Position numbers and translations under genes: made by a program. 64,000 nucleotides of DNA from positions 19,423,823 to 19,487,822 of the forward strand of contig JASXTE010000010.1 in the NCBI GenBank assembly GCA_030280995.1. The letters run 5' to 3'. Under the pieces are notes generated by a model that saw only the letters and a program-made list of their open reading frames with translations, did no database searches and had not been told where the DNA came from. The DNA comes from Hemileia vastatrix. Lineage: Eukaryota; Basidiomycota; Pucciniomycetes; Pucciniales; Zaghouaniaceae. This document shows positions 10,128 to 21,880 of this stretch, one piece after another (the stretch's first letter is position 1; every line of letters begins with the position of its first letter).

Positions 10128-10757
10128 TAACAGACCACCTAGCCAAAAAAGTAAACTTTTGCCATGACCGTGTTTCGAACTTGGGTTCCATCTATTAGGT
10201 TTATATTAAATTTATTCATATATTATTTTGAAGTGACTTTACAATCACTTTAGTAAGTTAACCTTTTCACCTCTCACTCATATTATTATATTTTTACTGC
10301 AATAACAGTGTTTGTGGCTTAATTGCTGATTCACTGAGTGAAAGTTTTCATTATTTTTTAATTTTTTTTCCTAGTTGACCATAATAGAGTAAAACTCTTA
10401 GTCCTAGAAGACAATTAATATTTAATAAATTATTAAATTAATTTTATTATTATTTTTGGTTTATTGGTTGACCATAATAGTACTCATTACTTAGTCCCAA
10501 TATTACCATTATATTAATTTTTGGTATTAATTATTTTGGTTGACTTATTAAACCTTTATTTGTTGGTCCCATTTTAATTACTGTTAATTCTTAATAAATA
10601 ATTGTAATTACATTTATTTGTGTTACATTTTTGTGAATTAATTGATTTTTTGATAATAATAAAAAAATTTTTTTGTTGTTGTTAAAATTAAATAAATTTT
10701 ATTTTAAAATAACAATTTGAATCATTAGATAATTTTAATTCTATTTTAACAGTTTAA
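10128..10757 (+). other. Leader of family B copy 1
   Basis: Non-coding AT-rich leader between the element A junction and ATG 10758. It aligns with the leaders of copy 2 (45302-45977) and copy 3 (56200-56893), including the shared block GTTTCGAACTTGGGTT near 10171. No clear tRNA-type primer site was found in this family. Confidence 0.6.
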
Positions 10758-11399
10758 ATGTCCAGTAGCTTGGCTAACAGCATGGATAACTTACATGTGG
10801 AAGAGATTGAAGTGGATAATGACACTGAATCTGTAGGTTCTTCTAAATTATCTTACAAAAATTATTCAGCTGACAAAAAACCTTCAGGATGTGGAAATGG
10901 CAGGAGGAGTGGAAAACCCCCCTCACCAAACACCTCTGAAAGAAGTAAAACCTCTAATAAATCAGAAAATCAACTCAAAGGTATAAAAATAAAAAAGATA
11001 CCTCTAACCCAAAAGGTAAACAATCTGTCCAGTAACATAAAAGAACTGAAGGCAGAAAGCATGAAGTACAAGGCAAGGGTAGACACACTCTGGCAGCAGA
11101 TGCAGGAATTGTTAAATCCCAAACAGGCTCAAACTCCTCATTTCCCAGCCTCTCAGCCTCAGACTCAACCTCAGCCCAATCAGGTACCCAGCTCCTTCAC
11201 GCAAAATCAAAGCACTCTGCAAGTGGAACAGTGAAAATAGGATTACTTGATGAGCCATTACCAAAAGAATGTTCAGCAACCAGCTCAACACCCTGGCCCA
11301 TCCAGGACACCAACCTACCATCCATCTTCTCAGCCCCATCCTTATCAGGGAGGCAGAAGAAAGAAGGCACAGGGGAAGTCTCCTCCCTTACCATGGTGA
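10758..11399 (+). pseudogene. Upstream ORF region of family B copy 1
   Basis: ATG 10758 opens a frame whose start (M-S-S-S-L-A-N-S-M-D-N-L) matches copy 2 and resembles copy 3. After a one-base deletion near 10969, relative to copy 2, it joins the second frame. That frame carries the conserved block GIKIKKIPLTQ...LSSNIKELKAESMKYKARVDTLW and a Pro/Gln-rich tail. TGA at 11232-11234 and a TAG two codons later replace the two tryptophans of the WKWDYLMSHY block of copy 3. The frame would end CCA TGG TGA at 11391-11399, and the ATG inside it (11393) starts the main Gag-Pol frame. Confidence 0.7.
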
Positions 11400-14300
11400 G
11401 TAATTTGTTTGATAAACATGTTGGAATGTATAATAACAAAGCTTCTTCAGGTAATATTGTGGATTCTGGTGAAAGAACAGTTAAACCCTTAAAAAGACAA
11501 CTTCCTTTAAAGAGTAGCCCCAATGATGTAATTAGCAAATTATCATTTGATGAACCTTCACATTTGACTTCTACTTCTTAAATTAATCCTTCTCTTGCAA
11601 TTAAGAATGATTCTGTTTCCCTTAAAGTCTATACCTTAATTGAGAAAACTTCTGAAGAAATATTGAAATATACCCTTGATTTTAATGTTGTAAAAGACAA
11701 ACATTTAAGAGATGTGTTAATACATGAGAGTGATAGATTAAATAATTTTCACTTGCATTGTAAAGTAAGTTCTTCTGTACAAGATACAGCTTATTTTAAA
11801 ATCAAAGAAACCTTGAATATTGTTCTTAGCCAACAAAAACAAATAAGGAGTGACCATAGATCTATCTCAGATAAGAATATCAATCTGCATAAAACCTTGA
11901 GTGAATTGAAACCCTTTATTGAGGAAAATTATTCATTGAAAAATGAAATTAAATCTCTACAAAATGAGTTTAAAAAGCTAAAAAATGATTTCCATGCACT
12001 GAGTGCCAAACACACAGTTTCTGAGGACAAAAATGTTTTATCTCTTGCAAAAATAAATGACCAAATGTCTGAAATTCCAAGGATAAGAAACTATGTGTCT
12101 GACCTGCAGGAAAAATTTTCAACCTTAACCATCAATAATTATGGTATAAATGAGAATGCTGCCCATAAGCTGCATGATAATAAAGAAAAAGAACCTGAAC
12201 AGAGTTCCTCCTTTCTTCCTCATGTTTCAGCCATTAAACAAACTGACAATAAGTCTGTAAAATCTTTTGCTACTAGCAAAAAATCTTGTGATGGTCATGT
12301 ACCAGCTGTTTCTGTAAATAATGAAATTTCTGAACACCTGGCTAAACTTCAGGAATTATTAATGATGAATAATTCAAACCAAAAAATGGACCATCACAGT
12401 AGTCAGAAAAATTGGCCTAAATTGGACCAATATCCTAACTTTGATGGTGATTCTTCTTCTGATTGGCAACACTTTATCCAAATAATTGATAATTTAAAGA
12501 GATCTTATAAACTACCTAATGAGGAAATTGTTTCTAAGCTAATTTCTTTATTTTCCAATGTAGCCTTGATGTGGTATGAATCTTTTCTATTAAATAACAA
12601 TCATTATACATGGAATGATTGGAAATCCTTGATTGAGAATTGGTTTGGTGGTTCAAAATTCAGGTTGGCTCAGCAAAGACTGTATGAGAATACTAGATAT
12701 GTATCCTCCTCTGTTGAAAAACCCATTGTTTTTCTTATGAAGGTAACAAAAATCCTGAGAGCAATTGATCCAAATATGGATTATGATATTTGGAGAGATA
12801 AAATCTTTTATAAATTACCAAATTCTCTTAGAGATTTAATTGTAGCTAGAACTGAGCATGTGAGGGAACACTCTTCTTTCATTAATATCTGTAATGAGGT
12901 AGTACTAAACCATAGATATGAGCCAAAGAATTACATTGGTAAATCTTATCATGATCAAAATAAACCATCTACCAAGCCCCCAGAAAAATCTGGTAAACCC
13001 TCTGCCCCAGTTGCACCTAAAAAATATGCAACAAATACTTGTTAAAAATGTAACAAACCATTGCAATAGGGTCATGTTTGTGACAAGAAAATTCATCTTG
13101 TTGAACAAAATGAAGACACTGATGAGGCTGAAATTGATGTCAATAATTCTTCTAGTGACTGTGAAAGTAATATCTCCTATGACAATGACTCTGTTAAAGA
13201 TGTTTTAATGTTGGAACAGGATGTCCATTATTTAGATAATATATCTGAAGAATGTGTATTGGATTTATCTTCAGTGGAAAATGCTGAATTAATTAAAGAT
13301 ATTACTAACAATTCTATAGCCATATCCCCTTTGAAAGCACCTATTATCATTAATGGTAAACATGTTGATGTAGTTCTTGACTCTGGTGCTGGAGGAAGTA
13401 TAGTGTCTGAAAAAGCTTTTGCTTCAGTAGATAAGGATTATTTGAGTAAATTATTACTTATAACTTCTGAAAAATGGAGAGGGTATGGTTCTACCTTAAT
13501 TCCTATTGGCAAATACAAAACCTCTGTATTCTTCAAATATAATGGTAGTTTTGTCAGAGCTATTTGTGAATTTTTTGTCATGAAAAATGATAATTTAAGC
13601 AATTGGTTTATTATGGGTAATGATATTTTAGCCATGTTTGGTGTGAAATTGTACCCAGAAAATTATTGCTTTACCTTGGGATTGAATGGCAAAAGGAAAT
13701 TCAAAATTTCCTCCTCTAGAAAACCTTCTGGGCATCTGTTAAAGTCTTGTAACTCACTGATCCAGTGTAAAGGCAGAACAACAATTGAAATGGATGATTT
13801 ATTAAATGAAATAAATACTGCTTCTTTTGGTGATCAGTTAACTAGTGAACAAAAGGATTCTATTATTGCCTCAATTAACTCTTTCCCTATGGCTTTTGCT
13901 CATGGTTCTCATGTCTTACAAAGTGTTCAGGAAGAAATGAAAAATACCTTATCCTGTAACTTGAGTGACATTCCTCCTAGTCTTAAGAAAAAAACATATC
14001 CAGCTTCTCCAAAAAAATAAAAGGATATTGAAGATAATATTGCCACATTATTAAAAATGAATATCATTGAGAAAGTGGATTTCACCCCCAAATATTGTGT
14101 CATCTCCCCAGTTTTAATTTCTTATGAAAAGGATAAGGCTAGATTATGTGGAGATTACAGAGCATTAAACACTTATACTGTTGATGATATTTATCCTTTA
14201 CCCAAAATTAATTCAATACATGCTACCTTGCAAGGTTCAAAATTTATTAGTTGTCTGGATGGTAATAAAGGGTATCATCAAGTTCCTGTGGAGAAAAATT

Positions 14301-16886
14301 CTCAAAATTCTTTGCTTATTGCTACTCATATGGGAATATATAAATATGTTAGAATGCCATTTGGCCCTAAAAATGCCCCTTCAGTTTTTCAAAAAGTCAT
14401 GGATAACACTTTCCATCAGGAAATAATTGAGGGATGGCTCATGGTGTATATTGATTATATTAAAGTTTTTTCTAAAAATTTTGATGAACATATGGTTCAT
14501 TTAAATAGGGTTTTCCAAAAAATGGATGAAATCAATATGACCTTGTCCTTGAGAAACTGTAAATTTGGTTTTCAATCTTTGAAAGTCCTTGGCCATGTTT
14601 TTTCAGGCCTTCAAATTAGTGTAGGCCACAACAAAGTTGCTGCTATTCAAAATATAAAGGCACCAACTTCTGTAAGAGAAATACAAAGTTTTTTGGGTAT
14701 GTGTGGCTATTATAGACAATATATTAAAACTTATCAGGTCATAGCCTTGCCTCTTACCAAACTAACTAGGAAAGATGTTGCATTCATCTGGAATATTGAC
14801 TGTCAAAAAGCTTTTGATACATTAAAATGTTGCTTAATGACAGCCCCTATCTTAGCTCTTCCAGATTTTAACAAACCATTTTTCCTGTATAAAGATGCTA
14901 GCTTTGTTGGTCTGGGTGCTTCCCTTCACCAGAAACAAATTATTAATGATAAATTCTCAGAGGTTGTAATTTGTTATATTTCAAGAACCTTTAGAAATAG
15001 TGAATTGAAATATGGTGCCACTCAATTAGAGTGCTTAGCAGTTGTTTGAGCTCTTTAGAAGCTCCATTACTATCTAGATGACCAAAAGTTTGAATTGGTA
15101 ACTGACTGTAGTGCTGTAAAGTCCCTCTTAAACCTTAAAACACCTAATAGACATATGTTCAGGTGGCAACTTGCTGTTCAAGAATACAGAGGACGGATGA
15201 CAATTATCCATAGGGCTGGAAATGTTCACTCCAATGTTGATATGCTTTCCAGATTTCCTCTTCCAAATAATGACTAAAATCCTGCTTATGTACCTGAAAA
15301 TGATACTGTTCATATCCATGGTATATTTATAGTTGATATTGAAGAAGAGTTATTGCAATTAATACTGGATTCATATGATAAGGATTCTGATTTAAATAAA
15401 TTGGTTACTATCTCAAATGATCCTAAGAATGCTTCAATTCAAGCATTGATTAAAACTCTTCCTGCAAAGTATCAAAATGCTTTGAGTAAAGGAAAGTTTT
15501 CTATTGAAGATGGTTATACATATTATAGAAGAAAGCTTACTAATGTAATTGTAATTCCTCCTTCTATGAAAGAAAATATCCTCAAACTTTGTCATGATGA
15601 CATATTAGCTGGTCATTTTGATCTTGAAAAAACATTAATTAGAATCAAAAACACTGCTTGGTGGGCTAATATGTCTGAAGACACAAAATTATATGTTGAA
15701 TCTTGTGATTCCTGCCAAAAATCTAAAAGGTTGACAGGTAAAAGAGCAGGGTTATTACAACATATTGAAGCACCTAATGCTCCTTGGCAAATAATTAACA
15801 TGGATTTTGTCACTGGTCTTCCTGTTGCAGGTAAAGACAGCTTTAACTCTTGTTGGGTAATAGTAGATAGATTCACAAAAATGTGCAAATTTATTCCCAC
15901 CCACAAATATGTTTCCACAAAAGAATTAGCTTTCTTATGGTTGTCTTACATGTTTAATATTATTGGATTTCCAAAAGCCATTATCTCTGATAGAGATCCA
16001 AAATTTACTTCTGACTTTTGGAACTCTTTGATGGATATTTGTGGCTGTGAGTTAAAATTGTCTACAGCTCACCATACTCAGACTGATGGCCTAGCTGAGA
16101 GAATGAACAAACTCTGGAAGATATGATTAGAAGGTATTGTGCCTTTGGTTTAGAATATAAAGACAATGACAGATTTACTCATGACTGGGTCACTCTATTG
16201 CCTGGTCTTGAATTTGCATATAATAGCACTGTTCATTCTGTCACTGAGAAAAAGCCTTTTGAGCTTTAGTTAGGTTATGTCCCAAATACTCCTGCTCAGA
16301 TTCTCAATAATAAATTACCTAAGTTGGAACTACACCCTGGTGTAAAATCTTTCATGTAAATGCAAAAGCTATGCAGAAAACATGCTCAAAGCTGTATTGA
16401 TAAAGCATTTGAATATGAAAAGAAAAGATGGGATCAATCCCATAAGGAAATCACATTTAACAAGGATGATGAAGTGTTGATATCTACTGTCCTTTTCAAT
16501 TTACAAGGTAACAACAAATTAAAAGATCCTTTTGTAGGACCATTTGTTGTTAAAAGAATGGTTGGAGATAATGCAGTAGAAGTTTTATTGTATTCTCCAT
16601 ATGATAGGAAACATCCTGTTTTTCCCATTTCTTTGATTAAGACTTATACTTCTAACAGTGACTTATTTCCCAAAAGAAGAGGAAGACCTAAGAAAAACCC
16701 TCAGGAAGTCACAGAAACTGCAGAAATTGATACAATTCTCAATGATAGAATTATCACTCCTGAAAGAGGTACTGAATTTTTTTGAGATATAAGAGCAAAT
16801 CATCTGAACATGATGCATGGATACCTGGCAAGGAGATTTTAAATCTTCCTACTCTGTTAAAGAAGTACAAAAAGAAAAAAACTTAG
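11393..16886 (+). pseudogene. gag-pol of family B copy 1, multiply broken
   Basis: The frame starting M-V-S-N-L at 11393 aligns along its length with copy 3: coiled-coil Gag, Gag core, zinc knuckle (near 13040), protease D-S-G (near 13380), RT (here Y-I-D-Y instead of Y-I-D-D, near 14450), RNase H, HHCC and DDE integrase (15590-16110) and chromodomain-like tail. Stops appear near 11579, 13043, 13067, 14018, 15049, 15056 and 15275, followed by a frameshift near 16105 and later stops. The zinc knuckle itself contains two stops. At the codon where copy 3 has TAG this copy has TGG. The changes include transversions, so this is ordinary decay rather than C to T hypermutation alone. Confidence 0.88.
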
Positions 16887-16908
16887 CATTTTTTTTATTG
16901 TTTTTTTT

Positions 16909-16920
16909 AGAGTGAGGGAG
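16909..16920 (+). other. Polypurine tract of family B copy 1
   Basis: AGAGTGAGGGAG directly precedes the 3' LTR start TGTCAGCC. The same tract is found next to the 3' LTR of copies 2 (39137-39148) and 3 (49998-50009) on the minus strand. Confidence 0.8.
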
Positions 16921-18202
16921 TGTCAGCCAGGCTATACGAGGAGCCCAGTAAATTGTATGTTAATCTATTGGAGCTGAATAAGGGCAAAAAAATTTGCATT
17001 TTATGTATATAAATTAATATTATATTGCATAATAAAATTATATAACAATTGTATTATAATATAACTAAAATAAGGGTTATATTAAATTTATTTTTAAATA
17101 AATTATAGATACAACTAAAACACATTAAATACTTTTTATTCTATAAAATTTTGGCGCATTTTTAATGTATTTAATACTTCTAAATTATTAATTAATTTAT
17201 TATATATATTATAGTTAAAAAATCAAAATATTAACTTATAATATAATTAAATAAATAATTAAAATTAAAGTATCAAAATAAAACTTTTATATCATATGAA
17301 TTATGAATATTGAGCGCTTTTTTGACTCATAATTATGTCATTTAGGTATTAAATTAGTCAAAACATTTTATTAAATTAATTACTAATGTTGTATTCTAAA
17401 ATTTAGTAATAATATTAAATCAATAAATTGTTTTAACGTAATTCAATTCTTACACTAATAAAATGGGTTATATTAATTAATATCTTATGTTCCAGACTTA
17501 ATTAGTAATTTATACTAATTATTTTATTAAAATAGTTTAATTTTTATGTCTCACTTAAAATGGGCTATTATCAAACGTGTTATAAATTGAATTAGTTAAT
17601 ACTTCAAGTGTTTAAATCTTATTTAATTACTCACTTATTTTAAAGATTTGCTTGAGGTTAAATTGGTGGATTTTTTGGGCTCTTACTTATTTTTTAATTA
17701 ATTGTTTTATATTTTTCCCTTACAGATTTGGTACACTTAACTTTAACTATTAATTATTTCTTACGTTATTTTTTATAGGATATATTTTCTTGTAGCGCTT
17801 CAGAGGGCCCCTTGCCTATATAAGGGCCTTGGGAAACCCCCTGTAGCTCTATCACTTATCATATACACTCAACTCAATATAATTTTAATTATATTACATT
17901 TATTTTATTTTTTATTAGCCTTATAAAATCTAAATTTAAAAGTAAATAAATATTTTACAGTTGCAATAGGTCTAATAATAATATTATTGATTGCCGCGCA
18001 TTAAAATTAACTACTAGTAAAATAATTATATTATAATTTAAAAAACCCTTACTATTTTGTCAAAGTTCTCAAGCAAGTCTCGTCGCCTTCTCTTTTAAAA
18101 TACATATATTTTTATTATTTTTATTTTACCTTTTCATTTTATCTCGCCTTCCTCCTTTCTATTTTCCTTTTCCTTCTCCTCCTTCTAGACAACCGGCCAA
18201 TA
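16921..18202 (+). repeat. 3' LTR of family B copy 1 (1282 bp)
   Basis: It starts TGTCAGCCAGGC and ends CCGGCCAATA. A TATA-type signal, TATATAAG, lies near 17816, and the same place in copies 2 and 3 reads TATAAAAG. The end is fixed by comparison with copy 2, whose target duplication shows that its LTR also ends in AATA. Confidence 0.88.
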
Positions 18203-20150
18203 CAAGTCATCAATTTCACATGTCATATTTGAAAATTTGGCAATACCCCCCCTGTATTTTATTGAATTAAGGGAAGTTTATCACCAAATTTTCAAGTCAA
18301 TTTTCTTTTTTAAAGTCTAATATGAAAATTTGGCAATACCCCCCCTATATTTTATTGAATTAAGGAAAGGGTATCATCAAATTTTCAAGTCAATTTTTTT
18401 TTAAAGTCTGATATGAAAATTTGGCAATACTTCCCCTTCAATTTATTGAATCAAAGAAATCAAATGGAAAAAAAATTTAAAAATGAAAATTTTTACAACC
18501 AATTATTTTCACCAGTCCCAATCAAGTTTTCCTATTTTATATAATAGCCAGTAAAATGACCTAAGGCCAGATGCACCATTATATAAAAACAGTAATCTAT
18601 CTTGATGTAACTTTAAAAAATAATTGGAAGAGACAAATCCAAAATTAAATGAAAAAAATTAAAAATGGAAATTCCTACAACAAATTATTTTCACCAGTCC
18701 CAATCATGGGGAAACACACTAAAATAGGCAACAGGTGCTTATTTAGTGTCCTCATTTAATTATAGGTGAATTGACCTTATTATATGCAATAATTTCATTT
18801 ATAATTTCAAACTTGGCATCACAAAAATCACTACCATGCTTAAATTTGCCTAAATTAGACAAGAATTTACCCATGCAAGTGCATTCCAAGGACTGAATTC
18901 AGTTAACCCACATCTCACATCCTTTTTTGGGTTTTTAAGTGGTTTCTCAGCTAATTTTGGTCATTTTTTGGATGGGGATTTCACATAGTAATTTGGAATA
19001 ATTATCACTATCACTTCTTCTGTTGATCCCCCTTAATATTGTGTTATAGTTAGTGTTATTCTTTTTTCAGTTATTTATTTTAAGATATTACACACATATA
19101 CTCTCTTTTTTCTTGCTCTTTTTTTTTGATGGACTATCCCAATTAATCCAAGATTTTGGTGAATGATATCATTCTAATTATGCTATTGGTCATTCTTTAT
19201 GTTGACTAACAGGTGTACTAGCTAGAATGAGGTGTGATTAGCTGTGTATACGACTTGTAAATCAAGGGGACACATTGGAAGATTATTGGGTATAGATGGA
19301 GGGGGTTTTTGGTCTTGTTTTCTACATTCTTTATCATTACAATCAAAACATATAACCAAAAAAATTACAATACATATCAATATTACTTTTAAAGTCTTTG
19401 AATAGTATCTGAATTATTACATCTATTTTTATACCAACTATAAGATTGTAAACCATTTATAATTAGTGAGATTAAAATTACCAAGACCCTAATATTGAGT
19501 TAAATTTCATTCCTTATTGGATTTTTACTACAGTATTCATATAGGACCATTTAAACTCTTCTAGAAAACTGAGCATTTAAGCTATTCACATCTCTGGACT
19601 TGAACTCAGCCTGAAATATTGTTTTAAATTTCATTGATTGCAACACTTTAAGTAGAATTATAGTCAGAAATCTCATTGGATAGTCCCATAAAGCACCAAT
19701 AAATTTGAAATTTGTTTTATTCAACATTGGAAAACAATCATTAAAGCTGAATCCCTCAACTAAAGAAGTTTCTATTTTACACTTGTAGTGTAATAGATCA
19801 TGTTTCAAATTTTTAAATTGTTTTCTTGTCTCATATTTTTTTTTTCAAAAATTTAGCTTTAAGAAATAAAACACAGCCCATAGGCCAAGTATAACTTGAT
19901 CACAGGGGAAAAAAGTGGATGTTGAAGTCAAGTTGCTCTTTGGAATCCTTGAAATAACTAAACTAGCATGTAAATTCTGTCTAACTTTTTATCCAAAAAA
20001 AAAGCTGTCACCATGAATCAAGTCATTCAGTTTGAATTATGATTATGAATATTTTTTTTCTAACACACTGGTTATATTATTTTTAACAAATGATTATAAA
20101 AACAATAAGATATCTTTATAATTAAAATCAAATGACCAAGCAGTTTTATT
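18203..20150. other. Unclassified AT-rich sequence without a supported gene
   Basis: No frame longer than about 85 codons and no recognisable domain. Apart from a three-unit foldback repeat at its left end nothing stands out. The minus-strand ORF at 19551-19808 has no features that would support it. Confidence 0.5.
18221..18460. repeat. Three tandem foldback units of about 92 bp
   Basis: Units start near 18231, 18323 and 18414 with GAAAATTTGGCAATAC. Each of the first two closes with a near-complement (ATCACCAAATTTTC or ATCATCAAATTTTC), so each could fold back on itself. Related single copies occur near 21380, 24785 and 37060. Confidence 0.65.
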
Positions 20151-20433
20151 AGGGGGTGTCAGTCCTGGAAAATTTGCAATTATAAATTTGCACTTATTTA
20201 AGTGTGTATTTCCAAAATACGCTAGCCCCAAAACTGGTGTTTATCGAAAGTGAAATAAATCACTTAGTTCACTAAAATATGTACTTTCTCAAAAAGAAAA
20301 TTCTGGTTTCACCATAAAATCTTACTTCACTGACTTGTCAGAATAATCCCATTCATATGAAACACTCCACAACATAACACTTTATAGCTCAAAGCATTGT
20401 ACAACATTTTTATTTTCATATCATATAATAGTA

Positions 20434-21120
20434 ATGCTTTCTTTGCTCTCAAATTGTGATAAAACACATCAAGCAATCAGCTTCATATCTCTTGATCTCC
20501 TCTTGGATTTTGAATCTGATTTTGATTCTGATCTTGAAGAAGACTTTGTTTTCATGTCAAAAATGTCCAGGAAAAGTTTCCTTCTTCCAAAAAATCCCCA
20601 AGTACTACATACTATTATGTATACCATCCAGACACTCCTAAACCAATCTGAGAACAGTTTTAGACAGCTATTCAGGACTTCCCACAAATAATCTTTTAAA
20701 TTGGTGAATATTATACAGGCTCACCCCTTGTTTCACAGCAAATCTCCAAAACAAAAAAATGCTCTTTCAATATGATTGGCTGTTTCACTATGTTTTTTGG
20801 GCTCCAATGGTAATGAAGCTTCCTTGAAATGTTTGGAACATACCTTCTTTGAAGGATATGGCTCAATTAATAGCTATACAAAACAACACATCACCACTAT
20901 GTTTTCCTTATGTTATCAACTGATTTTTGGCTTACCAAGGTAGATGACTTGAATAATTTAAGGTTGTCTAAGCAGAGGGTTTCACAGTATGTATTAGTTT
21001 TGTTTATGATACAGCTATTACATTGATTCAGAACCCTGATCAAGGTGTAAACAATTACTTTGACCAGAAAGAGAGGTAGAATTTTTTTTTCTACTTTAAA
21101 GAGTTCCCACACTTTTTCTC
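20434..21120 (+). pseudogene. PIF/Harbinger-like transposase remnant (element 1)
   Basis: The plus-strand frame begins in an acidic Asp/Ser-rich stretch, as do the copies in elements 2 and 3. It continues, through stops from about 20688 on, into segments matching the helical region before the DDE core of this family: the motif AHPLFHS, then LGSNGNEAS, then GYGSINSYTK (near 20720-20880). Downstream pieces such as NYFDQKERG (near 21055) resemble the YYDRK region of such transposases. It is not functional. The family call rests on motif order rather than a search. Confidence 0.6.
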
Positions 21121-21715
21121 ACCAGATAAGCTTTATGCACAAGAATTTTTCTTTACTTGGTCATGCTTTTTTTTTAAAAAAAATTAAGTAACATCAAAAT
21201 CAGGTAAATTTCTGAATTTGGGTTTGTAATGTAAAATGCATTCATTTAAATGCATAAATTTCTATATTTCTAATGTAAATTCTATATTATTTCAAATTTT
21301 ATAGGTCTAACATACAATAAACTGCTTTTTTTCTAATTTTTTTCCCTAAAATTCTCAAGGCAAAAAACATGGCAATACCTCTCCCTGAATTCTATATTAT
21401 TAGGGGATCTGAATTGCCAAGTTTTAAATTCAATTTATAAATAAAAAATAACAAGTCATTCAAAACAGGTCACAAAGATAATTTAACTAGACTTCAAGAA
21501 AATAAATGGGAATCAAAAATAAACTCAAGAAGATTTGTTACAAATTAATGTAGACATGATAACACAGAAGAATGGTTCAACAGTCTAAAAAGTCAAGTAA
21601 GTGAAATGGTTAGAGGAATTTATATGTTAAATTATGACATTTAAAGAGAAAAATGGAAACCTTCCTTAGACTTCATAATTTTCATGTCTACATAGACTTT
21701 TAGAAGTTACAGAAC

Positions 21716-21880
21716 CTTCTTTTATTACCTTAATTACCCTATTGATTAAGTCTTGATTAATTTTAAAAGAACAGCCAAGATGAGTGAATTCATCTCATGA
21801 TTCAAAAACAGCGGGGCTTGTGTTGTTTGATGACTATCCCTAGAATGATGAAGAACTATATCCATTTTTGTTTATTTGAG
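21716..21880 (-). pseudogene. Degraded copy of the unknown minus-strand ORF
   Basis: Aligns by eye with 47560-47710, which is part of a longer broken frame in element 3, and with the copy in element 2. No frame is intact here. Function unknown. Confidence 0.4.

Larger units (their letters stand above)
10128..18202 (+). mobile_element. Ty3/gypsy chromovirus B, copy 1, decayed, 5' part removed by A
   Basis: This copy matches the near-intact copy 3 from the leader to the 3' LTR. Its 5' LTR would lie left of element A, outside the window. The Gag-Pol frame carries many stops and at least one frameshift near 16105. The 3' LTR is 1282 bp and ends GGCCAATA, followed by CAAGT. The LTR length and end place it with copy 2 rather than copy 3. 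Confidence 0.9.

Noticed and set aside
14446..14458. Y-I-D-Y in the RT of copy 1 as a natural active-site variant
   Set aside because: Copies 2 and 3 have D-D here and copy 1 has many stops, so it is a decay change.
11393..16886. Repeat-induced point mutation in copy 1
   Set aside because: Several stops come from transversions or AT changes (for example TAT to TAA in the zinc knuckle), so C to T mutation alone does not explain the decay.
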